The translations under genes were made by a program, and so were the position numbers. A stretch of DNA of 15,663 nt. It comes from UBA1172 sp002457135. Lineage in GTDB: Bacteria > Pseudomonadota > Alphaproteobacteria > Puniceispirillales > UBA1172. Positions 7,382 through 14,641 of this stretch are shown piece by piece (within the stretch, counting starts at the first letter, position 1; each line of letters opens with the position of its first letter). Location: contig CBFIBR010000035.1 in NCBI GenBank assembly GCA_965660935.1, positions 1 through 15,663 on the forward strand, read 5' to 3'. The notes under the pieces were generated by a model. The model did not search any database. It was not told the DNA's origin and worked only from the letters and a program-made list of their open reading frames with translations.

Positions 7382-9466
7382 ATGAAGAGCCTTTGGCCGA
7401 CAACGACTAATACCACTCCCCGTCCGTCCGAGGTCAGCCTCAGGGTCGTCACCATGGTGATGGCCGGGATCATGGTTGAGGATGTCATGGCTGAGTCCAT
7501 GGGCGGGGTGATGATCGCGGCGGCGATTGGCATCATCTGGCTGATGGCGGGCGTGTGTTGCTGGCGGTTCTCCGAACAGCTCAAGGCACTGGGCATGACC
7601 ATGCTGATGCTGCTGCCTTTTGCGGCCCTTGGTTTTGCCATGGCCAGTTTCACGGGCGGTCCTCAAAAAGAGCTCCACCCACCCGGGGTGATGACGGCCA
7701 CCGGAACCGTCGCCATGGCTGAGGCCATGACCCGCTCACGTCAACGCATCCGCTTTACCCCTGATGGTGTTGGCAGCAAGGGTACCAATGTTGGGGGTAC
7801 CAATGTTGGGGGAGCCAATGTTAAGGGGGATTGGCGGCTTATAGTCCCGGCTGAAGCCGCCTCGCTCAGCCCGGGTGATCGTGTCACGTTGACGGCGCGG
7901 CTCCAGCATCCCTTGCCCCGGTTGCTGCCGGGCGGATTTGATTTCACGGCCCATGCCCTGCGCCACGGGTTCAGCGCCACCGGCTTTGTCCGTGAGGTTG
8001 AGGTAACCGGCCAGGGTGATGCCAGCACCATTGCCGTGATGCGGTATCATCTCCAGCAACGGATCATCGCGGCCCTGCCGGAGGAAAAGGCGGCGGTGGC
8101 CTCGGCCTTGCTGGTTGGATTGAGGGGGCTGATCACCCCGGGGTTGAGGGAAGATTTCAGGGCATCGGGCCTTGCTCACCTGCTGGCCATATCAGGGCTG
8201 CACATGGCGTTATTCTGCGGCAGTGTTCTGTTTGCAATCCGGTTGGTGCTGGCACTGTTTCCGGTCTTCTCCAGCCGTTACCCTGCGCTCAAGATCGCGG
8301 CCCTCGCCTCCCTTCCGTTCGGGGCCTGCTATCTTATGGTGGCGGGCATGCCCATCAGCGCGATGAGGGCGTTCGGGATGGTCTGTTTCGTTATTCTTGC
8401 GATAGTTCTCGATCGCCGGGGCATGACCCTGCATCACGTTGCCATGATGGCCCTGATCCTGCTGCTGATTGACCCGGACAGTCTGTATGATCCGGCCTTT
8501 CAGATGTCATTCGCGGCTGTTTTTGCCCTGGTGGCCAGCTGGATGATCAGGCAACAGTATCGGATCACCACGGTCACAACGAACCCGCCCGGCCCGGGCC
8601 GAAAGCTGATGCGCTATGGTGGTGAGATTGCGGCCGCGTCACTGATTGCATCCTCGGCCTCAGCCCCGTTCGTGCTGTATCATTTCGGGGTCACCACAGC
8701 ATGGTCGGTGCTGGCCAATCTGGCCGGCATGCCGCTGATGGGCTTCATCATCATGCCGGCGGGGGTGCTGGCTTTCCTCCTGATGCCGTTTGGGCTGGAA
8801 CCCTCGGCCTTCTTCCTGATGGGGCAGGGGATTGACCCCCTGACCACGGTTGCAGCCCGGATCGCCGAATTCCCGCTATCCAGTCTCCACCTGCCGTCAC
8901 CGCCAGCCATCACGCTGGTGTTGCTGACCCTGGCCATGGTGGTTCCGTTCATGATCCGGGCGGTGAGGGTTTTTATCATTCCCCTGCTGATCACGGGCGG
9001 GCTGGTCTGCTGGATTATCCAGCCCCTGCCTCAACTGGCCATCACCAACCTGCATGGCCGGATTTATGCGGTGGTGATCAATTCGGATGGTGAGGCGGTG
9101 ATCAGCCGCCGCAAGACCAACGGCTTCACGCGATCCGTGCTGCTCCGCCCCTTTGGTTTTGCAACGGCGCAATACGCACCGGATGCTGATGGCAGTGAAT
9201 GCCGCCGCGGGTATTGCCTGATCCCGGTGAAAGGCACCGGCCAGTCACCCGGGGAGGATAAGCGGATTGCGCTGGTCTGGAGACGCTTTGCCCTCACCGA
9301 TGCCTGCCGTGAGGCTGATCTGGTGCTTGCCCATGTTGACGCGCTCTATCCCTGTTCTGATGGAACAGCGATTATCGACCCGGCGGGGATCAGCACCAGT
9401 GGCGGTATCCTTGGCTATTCCGATGAGGCGGGGTTCCGGCTCGAAAGCGTCAATAAAGACGGATAA
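7382..9466 (+). CDS. comEC: ComEC/Rec2 family DNA-uptake channel protein
   Basis: ComEC forms the inner-membrane channel that carries single-stranded DNA into the cytoplasm during transformation. The 694-residue protein has N-terminal membrane segments (about 20-90), a DUF4131-like soluble OB-type part (about 95-215), and the Competence domain (about 220-530) with ALLVGLRG (243-249), HLLAISGLHM (266-275), MPISAMRA (323-330) and DPAFQMSFAAV (370-380). The C-terminal domain (about 550-694) holds no HxHxDH metallo-beta-lactamase motif. That is common in alphaproteobacterial ComEC; it does contain four cysteines (607, 612, 642, 658). Three in-frame 15-base repeats lie at residues 134-148. GAGG at 7371-7374 supports the start. 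Natural competence cannot be inferred from this gene alone, as it is widespread in species not known to transform. Confidence 0.93.
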   Translation: MKSLWPTTTNTTPRPSEVSLRVVTMVMAGIMVEDVMAESMGGVMIAAAIGIIWLMAGVCCWRFSEQLKALGMTMLMLLPFAALGFAMASFTGGPQKELHPPGVMTATGTVAMAEAMTRSRQRIRFTPDGVGSKGTNVGGTNVGGANVKGDWRLIVPAEAASLSPGDRVTLTARLQHPLPRLLPGGFDFTAHALRHGFSATGFVREVEVTGQGDASTIAVMRYHLQQRIIAALPEEKAAVASALLVGLRGLITPGLREDFRASGLAHLLAISGLHMALFCGSVLFAIRLVLALFPVFSSRYPALKIAALASLPFGACYLMVAGMPISAMRAFGMVCFVILAIVLDRRGMTLHHVAMMALILLLIDPDSLYDPAFQMSFAAVFALVASWMIRQQYRITTVTTNPPGPGRKLMRYGGEIAAASLIASSASAPFVLYHFGVTTAWSVLANLAGMPLMGFIIMPAGVLAFLLMPFGLEPSAFFLMGQGIDPLTTVAARIAEFPLSSLHLPSPPAITLVLLTLAMVVPFMIRAVRVFIIPLLITGGLVCWIIQPLPQLAITNLHGRIYAVVINSDGEAVISRRKTNGFTRSVLLRPFGFATAQYAPDADGSECRRGYCLIPVKGTGQSPGEDKRIALVWRRFALTDACREADLVLAHVDALYPCSDGTAIIDPAGISTSGGILGYSDEAGFRLESVNKDG
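7781..7825 (+). repeat. 15-bp tandem repeat (3 copies) inside comEC
   Basis: GGTACCAATGTTGGG occurs twice identically (7781-7795, 7796-7810), followed by a third divergent copy GGAGCCAATGTTAAG (7811-7825; 4 differences). It encodes the pentapeptide run GTNVG-GTNVG-GANVK in the soluble N-terminal region of ComEC. As 15 is a multiple of three, a change in copy number would lengthen or shorten the loop without breaking the frame. Confidence 0.9.
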
Positions 9467-10100
9467 GCCCCGCCAGCTTGCCCTGGATTTCAACACGGTC
9501 AGGACCGAAAATCCGGGTTTCATAATCAGGATTGGCCGCCTCAAGCGCGATGCTTTCGCCCTTCTTACGGAGTTTTTTGAGGGTTGCTTCCTCACCATCC
9601 ACCAGCGCCACCACGATGGTTCCGTTCGGCGCGGTTTCGCAGCGTTCGATCAGCACCGTGTCACCATCCATGATCCCGGCCTCAATCATCGAGTCGCCCT
9701 CAATCTCTAGCGCGTAGTATTCGCCCATCCCCATCATGGATGGCGGCAGGTCGAGGTAACGCGACGGGTCGCTGATCGCGCTGATCGGGGTTCCGGCGGC
9801 AATCTTGCCGAGCAGGGGAACACTGGCCGTCTCTTCAGGCTGGACCGGTTCGGGTTGGGGGCGTTCAGCCCCGCTGATGCTGGAGCCATCGGGGTTTTTC
9901 AGCACCTCAATAGCGCGCGCACGATTGGGCAGGCGGCGGATATAGCCGCGTTCCTCCAACCCGGTCAACAGGCGGTGAATTCCGGATTTGGATTTCAGGT
10001 CAAGAATCCGGCACAATTCCTCAAAACTCGGCGGCACATCATGCTGATCAAAATGGTCAATCAGCACGGTCAGCATGGTTTTTTGTTTCTGGGTCAGCAT
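9450..10100 (-). CDS. lexA: SOS repressor LexA
   Basis: LexA represses the DNA-damage (SOS) genes and cleaves itself when RecA filaments form. The 216-residue protein has an N-terminal winged helix (about 1-67) whose recognition segment SKSGIHRLL (37-45) and RRLPNRARAIEV are those of alphaproteobacterial LexA, known to bind GTTC-N7-GTTC. A linker (68-90) leads to the peptidase S24 domain: cleavage bond Ala102-Gly103 in KIAAGTPI, nucleophile Ser137 in GDSM and general base Lys175 in EATLKK. GGGAGG 5 bases before the ATG supports the start. Its last 17 bases overlap the end of convergent comEC. The 123-base gap from moeA carries a promoter and a LexA-box-like series, so autorepression is likely. 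Confidence 0.98.
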   Translation of the reverse strand: MLTQKQKTMLTVLIDHFDQHDVPPSFEELCRILDLKSKSGIHRLLTGLEERGYIRRLPNRARAIEVLKNPDGSSISGAERPQPEPVQPEETASVPLLGKIAAGTPISAISDPSRYLDLPPSMMGMGEYYALEIEGDSMIEAGIMDGDTVLIERCETAPNGTIVVALVDGEEATLKKLRKKGESIALEAANPDYETRIFGPDRVEIQGKLAGLIRLY

Positions 10101-10136
10101 TTGAGCCTCCCTTTAGCGGATGGGTTTTCCTGTCTT

Positions 10137-10162
10137 GATCCTGTTTTGTTCTACCTTTTTTC
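10137..10162. promoter_or_regulatory. Candidate LexA operator (three 11-bp-phased half-sites)
   Basis: On the plus strand GATC (10137-10140), GTTC (10148-10151) and TTTC (10159-10162) follow each other with exactly 7 bases between them. The established alphaproteobacterial LexA box is GTTC-N7-GTTC; here one half-site is perfect and its two neighbours each have one mismatch. The central copy overlaps the predicted lexA -10 element, the right position for autorepression. Confidence 0.6.
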
Positions 10163-10176
10163 TCATGAAAAGGCAA
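10148..10176 (-). promoter_or_regulatory. Predicted lexA promoter
   Basis: On the minus strand TTGCCT (10171-10176) and TAGAAC (10148-10153) are separated by 17 bases; each matches the sigma70 consensus at 4 of 6 positions. The start would be near 10141, about 40 bases before the lexA ATG. It overlaps the candidate LexA operator. Confidence 0.5.
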
Positions 10177-10223
10177 GCCCAAAAGGGAGATGTCATAGGG
10201 TGGGGTGTGGTCAGATACCTGAA

Positions 10224-11453
10224 TTAAATGCCAGGCGGGATCATCAGTATCGGCACGATTTCGCCCGCCCCGACAGCAGGGGCATTGGCCGGGCGCATGA
10301 TCAGCGCCTCGGCATGGGCAAAGACAGCCATCATGCCTGAATCCTGTCCTTGCAGGGCTGTGACGGCGATGCGGCCATCATCCCTGAACGCCATTCTGGC
10401 CCGCATGAATTCCTGGCGCCGGTCGTTTTGAGGCAGGTCAGCCTCCAGCACAGCATGGTGATAGGCCGGGGCGTAGTCCTGGCCCAGCATGGCGCGGATC
10501 GCGGCGGCGGCAAAGATGATCCCGCAGACCCCGGTGGAAACAGGGTTGCCGGGCAGGCCAAGCAGGGGTGTTCGTGCATCGCCCCCGATATGCCCGAAGA
10601 CAAGCGGTTTGCCCGGCCGCATGGCGATACGCCAGAAGCTGAGGTCACTGCCCGACTGCATGCGGCGGGCGATGCCATCATGCTTGCCGACGGAGGCACC
10701 GCCGCTGGTCACGATCAGGTCTGCTGCCATGGATTGTTCCAGCGCGGCATCAAGCGCCTTGTCCTCATCACGGACAATACCAAGCGATAGCGGCTCACCG
10801 CCAACAGCGCGGATCAGTTTTTCAAGGAAGATACTGTTGCTGGAAATGATCTGATGCGGCCCCGGGGTAACGCCGGGTTCAACCAGCTCATCACCGGTGC
10901 TGATCACCGCCACACGCGGCTTGCGCCGTACCTCTACCGTGCCATGACCCGCCGATCCGATGAGGGCGAGGCTACGGGCAGAAAGGGTTCGTCCAGCCTC
11001 AAACAGCCGGTCCCCCATGCTGAAATCATTGCCCTCTGGCCGGATAAAACGGTATTTCGCCGGGGCTTCATGCACCGTTATCCGGTTGCCCTCGGCCTCG
11101 GTGTCTTCCTGCAGAATGATGGTATCGGCCCCCGGGGGGCAATGCGCACCGGTAAAAATACGCACGCACTGGCCCTTGCTGATATCCCCACCATAGGGAT
11201 GACCCGCCGCGCTTTCCCCGATCATCTCCAGATCAGCGGGAAAGGCCGTCAGATCAGCGGCCATGGCGGCGTACCCGTCCATGGCGGAAACCGAGGCAGG
11301 GGGATGGCTCAGCGTGGCATCGATGGGGCTTGCCAGCACCCGGCCGTCACCCTCCTTGAGGGCAACGGTTTCAACACCCATCATCGGCATGGCGGATGCA
11401 ATCGCCTCAAGCGCACCCTCAACCGACAGGAGGGCTGGTTTAGCGCTGGTCAT
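10224..11453 (-). CDS. moeA: Molybdopterin molybdenumtransferase MoeA
   Basis: MoeA inserts molybdate into adenylated molybdopterin to give molybdenum cofactor in the cytoplasm. The 409-residue protein carries SAMDGYAAM (57-64), RIFTGAHCPPGADTII (98-113), VISTGDELVEPG (183-194), ISSNS, VTSGGASVGKHD (248-259), FWRIAMRPGKPL (273-284) and LGLPGNPVS (298-306), in the usual family order, with the C-terminal beta domain from about 330. The frame is open further up to a TTG at 11462, but ATG 11453 fits the family N-terminus and is preferred; GAGG sits only 3 bases before it, so initiation probably relies on coupling to moaC, with which it overlaps by 14 bases. MogA/MoaB-type adenylyltransferase is not in the window. 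Confidence 0.96.
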   Translation of the reverse strand: MTSAKPALLSVEGALEAIASAMPMMGVETVALKEGDGRVLASPIDATLSHPPASVSAMDGYAAMAADLTAFPADLEMIGESAAGHPYGGDISKGQCVRIFTGAHCPPGADTIILQEDTEAEGNRITVHEAPAKYRFIRPEGNDFSMGDRLFEAGRTLSARSLALIGSAGHGTVEVRRKPRVAVISTGDELVEPGVTPGPHQIISSNSIFLEKLIRAVGGEPLSLGIVRDEDKALDAALEQSMAADLIVTSGGASVGKHDGIARRMQSGSDLSFWRIAMRPGKPLVFGHIGGDARTPLLGLPGNPVSTGVCGIIFAAAAIRAMLGQDYAPAYHHAVLEADLPQNDRRQEFMRARMAFRDDGRIAVTALQGQDSGMMAVFAHAEALIMRPANAPAVGAGEIVPILMIPPGI

Positions 11454-11919
11454 CGGCCTCAAACACCCCGGACTTGCCGCCGGATTTGCGGATCAGGCGC
11501 AACCCGCTGATGACCATGCCGCGATCAACGGCCTTGCACATGTCATAAACAGTCAGTGCCGCGACCGAGGCTGCGGTCAATGCCTCCATCTCAACGCCGG
11601 TCTGGCCCGTCACCCGGCATTCGGCGCGGATCAGCAGCCCGTCATCCTCAATGCTGATATCAACACTGACATGGGTCAGGCCGATAGGGTGGCAGAGCGG
11701 GATCAGGTCAGCCGTTTTCTTGGCCCCCATGATCCCGGCCAGTTGCGCCACCTGAATAACATCGCCTTTCTTATGCCCACGGTCACGGATCAGGCTGAGC
11801 GTTTCAGCCAGCATCGTGATCCGGCCCTCGGCAATAGCGGTGCGGCTGGTGGTGTCTTTTTCCGAAATGTCGACCATATGCGGGTCGCCATCAGGGTTGA
11901 AATGGTTGAACCCTGTCAT
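11440..11919 (-). CDS. moaC: Cyclic pyranopterin monophosphate synthase MoaC
   Basis: MoaC converts the MoaA product (3',8-cyclo-7,8-dihydro-GTP) into cyclic pyranopterin monophosphate, the first stable intermediate of molybdenum cofactor synthesis. The 159-residue protein matches the family length (E. coli 161). It shows HMVDIS (14-19), KKTADLIPLCHP (67-78), TGQTGVEMEALTA (104-116), YDMCKAVDRGM (125-135) and SGGKSG. Candidate active-site residues are Lys51, His77, Glu112, Asp126 and Lys129, matching positions known in E. coli MoaC. AGGA at 11927-11930 lies 7 bases before the ATG. It overlaps trpC by ATGA and moeA by 14 bases, so it is likely co-translated with both. The partner MoaA is not in the window. 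Confidence 0.97.
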   Translation of the reverse strand: MTGFNHFNPDGDPHMVDISEKDTTSRTAIAEGRITMLAETLSLIRDRGHKKGDVIQVAQLAGIMGAKKTADLIPLCHPIGLTHVSVDISIEDDGLLIRAECRVTGQTGVEMEALTAASVAALTVYDMCKAVDRGMVISGLRLIRKSGGKSGVFEADDQR

Positions 11920-12731
11920 GCGATTTTCCTGTTGGCGGGGAGTGGGTTGGCATGGAGGCTGCGGGTAGCAGAGGTAACATCATCCTGCCGCATCAGGCTT
12001 TCGCCGATGAGGAAGGTTCTGGCCCCGGCACGGGCCATGCGATCAAGGTCTTCGGGGGTGTTCAGCCCGCTTTCGGCGATGGCAAGCCTGCCTTCGGGGA
12101 AGTCATTGAGCAGGCCTTCGGCTGTGGCCAGATCAGTCTGCATGGTGCGCAGGTTGCGGTTATTGATGCCGAGCAGGGGTGAGGCCAGGCTGGTGGCGCG
12201 TTCCAGTTCCTCGGCATCATGAATTTCCACCAGCACCGCCATGCCCAGATCATGGGATGCGGACTCCAGCTCATGGGCGAGGGCATCATCCACCGCCGCC
12301 ATGATGATCAGGATGGCATCAGCCCCAAACGCCCGTGCCTCCATCACCTGATGCGTGTCGATCATGAAATCCTTGCGCAGGACCGGCAGGCTAGTGGCAT
12401 TGCGGGCGGCAACCATGAAATCCATGTGGCCCTGGAAATACGGCTCATCGGTCAGCACGGAAAGGCAGCTTGCGCCGCCTCCCTCATAGGCCCGGGCCAG
12501 TTCAGGCGGGTTGAAATCCGCCCTGATCACGCCCTTGGAGGGGGAGGCTTTCTTGACCTCGGCGATCAGCCCGTAGCCTGCGGCGGAAGCCTCCACCAAG
12601 GCTGCGGTAAAGTCACGCGGGGGGGACTGATCCCTGATCATGCCGGTGAGTTCAGCAACCGAAAGGCGCGATTTGAGCGCGCTCACCTCATCCCTCTTGG
12701 TGTCGATGATGCGTCCCAGAACATCACTCAT
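11916..12731 (-). CDS. trpC: Indole-3-glycerol phosphate synthase TrpC
   Basis: TrpC closes the ring of 1-(2-carboxyphenylamino)-deoxyribulose-5-phosphate to indole-3-glycerol phosphate in tryptophan synthesis. This is a single-domain (beta/alpha)8 enzyme of 271 residues, not fused to TrpF as in E. coli. Expected catalytic residues are visible: Glu58 and Lys60 in AEVKKASPSKG, Lys120 in LRKDFMID, Glu169 in VEIHD, Asn190 in GINNRNL, and Glu220-Ser221 in AESGL. The phosphate-binding end is LIGESLM (241-247). GAGGAG at 12740-12745, 8 bases before the ATG, gives a strong ribosome site inside the end of trpD. ATGA overlaps join it to trpD and moaC. Confidence 0.98.
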   Translation of the reverse strand: MSDVLGRIIDTKRDEVSALKSRLSVAELTGMIRDQSPPRDFTAALVEASAAGYGLIAEVKKASPSKGVIRADFNPPELARAYEGGGASCLSVLTDEPYFQGHMDFMVAARNATSLPVLRKDFMIDTHQVMEARAFGADAILIIMAAVDDALAHELESASHDLGMAVLVEIHDAEELERATSLASPLLGINNRNLRTMQTDLATAEGLLNDFPEGRLAIAESGLNTPEDLDRMARAGARTFLIGESLMRQDDVTSATRSLHANPLPANRKIA

Positions 12732-13756
12732 GACGCTGGCTCCTCATTGGTGATCCGAACTAGCCCGTCCAGGGCGGCACGGGCGTTGCCGTCATCAATC
12801 GACTGGCGGGCCATGTCAGCGCCCTCGGCAATACTGGCGGCGTGGCCACCCCCGAACAATGCCGCCCCGGCATTGAGGATGACGATATCACGGTAAGCAC
12901 CTTCCGCCCCGTCCAGCAGGGCGAGGAGGGCTTTGGCGTTGTCTTCTGGGGTGCCGCCGATCAGGTCTTTCGGATCAGCGATCCTAACGCCCGCATCTTC
13001 AGGCGAGATGGTCATGGTGGTAATGGCACCATCTTTCAGCACCGCAGCATGGGTTTCACCGGTGGTGGTAACCTCATCCAGCCCGTCTTCACCATGAACA
13101 ATGATGGCGTGGGTGGTGCCAAGGCTGTGCAGGGCCTCAGCAAAGGGCATGATCCATTCGCGGGCAAAAACCCCCACCATGATCCGTTGCACCAGCGCCG
13201 GGTTGGAAAGCGGCCCCAGCAGGTTGAAAATCGTCCGGTAGCCCAGCTCGGCCCGGATCGGCCCGACATGGCGCATCGCGCTATGGTGACGGGGTGCCAT
13301 CAGAAAACAGATATTCGCCTCATCAAGGGCGCGCTGAACCTGGGGCATCGGTGCATCAAGGTTGATCCCGACCTGGCTCAACACATCAGCCGCCCCGCTC
13401 CTGGAGGAAACAGCCTTGTTGCCATGCTTGGCCATCGGGATGCCTGCCCCGGCCAGCACAAAGGCCGTGGCCGAGGATATGTTCCAGGTGCCAATGCCGT
13501 CACCGCCGGTGCCAACCACATCCATCGCGCCATCGGGTGCGGTGATGGTAACGGCACGCCGGCGCAGGATACTGGCCCCGGCAGCGATATCATCGGGGGT
13601 TTCGCCCCGCAACTTGAGCGCGGTGACAAACGCCGCCATCTGGACAGGGGAGGCATCACCTTCAAGGATGATATCGAAACACTGTTCCATGTCGGGGCGG
13701 GGCAGGTGGCCACCATCGGCAATGGTTTTGATAAGGGGCTGCAAGGGATTGGTCAT
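12728..13756 (-). CDS. trpD: Anthranilate phosphoribosyltransferase TrpD
   Basis: TrpD attaches phosphoribosyl (from PRPP) to anthranilate. The 342-residue protein has the full family pattern: GTGGD at 82-86 for PRPP, NISSATAFV (92-100), AKHGNKAVSSRSGAAD (109-124), MAPRHHSAMRHV (153-164) for anthranilate, FNLLGPLSNP (177-186), and GLDEVTTTG (225-233) with Asp227-Glu228 in the metal-binding place. It stands alone, not fused with TrpG as in E. coli. It follows trpG after 21 bases with no clear ribosome site and overlaps trpC by ATGA, so translation is probably coupled to trpG. Confidence 0.98.
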   Translation of the reverse strand: MTNPLQPLIKTIADGGHLPRPDMEQCFDIILEGDASPVQMAAFVTALKLRGETPDDIAAGASILRRRAVTITAPDGAMDVVGTGGDGIGTWNISSATAFVLAGAGIPMAKHGNKAVSSRSGAADVLSQVGINLDAPMPQVQRALDEANICFLMAPRHHSAMRHVGPIRAELGYRTIFNLLGPLSNPALVQRIMVGVFAREWIMPFAEALHSLGTTHAIIVHGEDGLDEVTTTGETHAAVLKDGAITTMTISPEDAGVRIADPKDLIGGTPEDNAKALLALLDGAEGAYRDIVILNAGAALFGGGHAASIAEGADMARQSIDDGNARAALDGLVRITNEEPAS

Positions 13757-13777
13757 GGTAAAGGGATCTCGGACTGA

Positions 13778-14434
13778 TCAGGCGTGAATATGATCGGGAA
13801 AACGGTCATGCAGGTTCAGGACCTGCTTCTCAAGGGTGGCCAGCCTCTTCTCATCAACCGAATTGATCCCGGCCAGCGACAGGAAATTGGCAAACATCCT
13901 GTACCCTGTCACGGTGGCGATGCTCTCAGGATGGAACAGCAAGCCGTGCAGGTTCTGGTCCTTATGCTCGATCCCCATGACCAGCCCGGCTTCGGTTTCG
14001 GCGGTGATCGTGAAACAGTCGGGCAGGTTTTCGCGTTCAAGCACCAGCGAATGATAGCGCGTCACGGCCACCGGGTCAGGGCATCCCGCCATCAGCCCGC
14101 GCCCGTCATGGCGGATCATGGACAGCTTGCCATGCACCGGCGGGTCAATCCGCTTCAATTCCGCACCATGGGCCAGCCCGATGGTCTGAAAGCCGAGGCA
14201 GACCCCCATGATCGGCACCTTGCCAGCGGCCCTTGTCACCAGATCGAGGCATATCCCGGCCTCATTTGGGGTGCAGGGACCGGGGGAAAGCACAATCGCC
14301 TGGGGGTTCATGGCCAGCGCATCCTCAACCGAAAGGGTATCGTTGCGGCGGGTTTCCACCTCAACCCCCAGATCAGAGAGAAAATGCCACAGGTTCCAGG
14401 TAAAACTGTCGTAATTATCGATAAGCAGGATCAT
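13778..14434 (-). CDS. trpG: Anthranilate synthase component II (glutamine amidotransferase) TrpG
   Basis: TrpG releases ammonia from glutamine for TrpE to make anthranilate from chorismate; such subunits can also serve PabB for folate. The 218-residue class I amidotransferase begins MILLIDNYDSFTWNL and has the oxyanion strip SPGPCTPNEAG (50-60), nucleophile Cys79 in GVCLGFQ, RYHSLV at 126-131, and His168/Glu170 in LLFHPES. Two points are unusual: Phe82 where the family normally has His (GVCLGHQ), and about 25 extra residues after residue 190 with a charged, leucine-bearing helical look. The usual length is about 190-200. trpE is not next to it in the window. It heads the trpG-trpD-trpC-moaC-moeA unit. 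No clear ribosome site precedes the ATG. Confidence 0.95.
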   Translation of the reverse strand: MILLIDNYDSFTWNLWHFLSDLGVEVETRRNDTLSVEDALAMNPQAIVLSPGPCTPNEAGICLDLVTRAAGKVPIMGVCLGFQTIGLAHGAELKRIDPPVHGKLSMIRHDGRGLMAGCPDPVAVTRYHSLVLERENLPDCFTITAETEAGLVMGIEHKDQNLHGLLFHPESIATVTGYRMFANFLSLAGINSVDEKRLATLEKQVLNLHDRFPDHIHA

Positions 14435-14492
14435 GATTTATACTTAAACCACTGCCGAAGACGGGGCAAGAGAGCAATTCTGATACGGTAAA

Positions 14493-14521
14493 ATAATACC
14501 TCATTTGCAAGACATTGAAAA
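14493..14521 (-). promoter_or_regulatory. Predicted promoter of the trpG-trpD-trpC-moaC-moeA operon
   Basis: On the minus strand TTTTCA (14516-14521; 4 of 6) and TATTAT (14493-14498; 5 of 6) stand 17 bases apart. The start would be near 14486, leaving a leader of about 52 bases before the trpG ATG. This is the best match in the gap, but A/T-rich sequence makes chance matches easy. Confidence 0.45.
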
Positions 14522-14557
14522 ACAACAATAAATTAATTATATTGGATAATAATACTG

Positions 14558-14586
14558 TTGACGTGCTGAAAACAGGCTTGTATACA
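14558..14586 (+). promoter_or_regulatory. Strong predicted promoter of rplM-rpsI
   Basis: TTGACG (14558-14563; 5 of 6) and TATACA (14581-14586) are separated by exactly 17 bases, with an A/T-rich tract upstream. The start should be near 14593, giving a leader of about 49 bases before rplM. This suits a highly expressed ribosomal protein operon. Confidence 0.8.
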
Positions 14587-14641
14587 GCATCCTTGATCGT
14601 TGATATGGCCTGTTGATCGGGCCCAAACAAGGGATACTGTC

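Larger units (their letters stand above)
14435..14641. other. Divergent intergenic region between trpG and rplM
   Basis: This is the longest gene-free stretch and clearly richer in A and T than its surroundings, above all 14515-14557. It holds back-to-back promoters for the trp-moa operon (minus) and rplM-rpsI (plus), whose -35 elements are 36 bases apart. The A/T block directly upstream of the rplM -35 resembles an UP element. A short hairpin is possible in the trpG leader at 14453-14468 (TGCC/GGCA arms). I saw no leader peptide with Trp codons and no other gene. Confidence 0.7.

Noticed and set aside
12842..13777. A 311-codon plus-strand open frame opposite trpD (and a 319-codon one at 11263-12222 opposite moaC/trpC).
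   Set aside because: Both are antisense to conserved enzymes with full motifs, have no recognisable domain and have Gly/His/Asp-rich shadow composition.
14435..14560. A tryptophan attenuator leader ahead of trpG.
   Set aside because: The short frames in the leader carry no tandem Trp codons, and the small frame starting with MRYYFT begins upstream of the predicted transcript and contains no Trp.
14600..14641. Upstream TTG start for rplM, and upstream TTG (11462) for moeA.
   Set aside because: The rplM TTG lies almost at the predicted transcription start and lacks a ribosome site, and neither family has such an extension.
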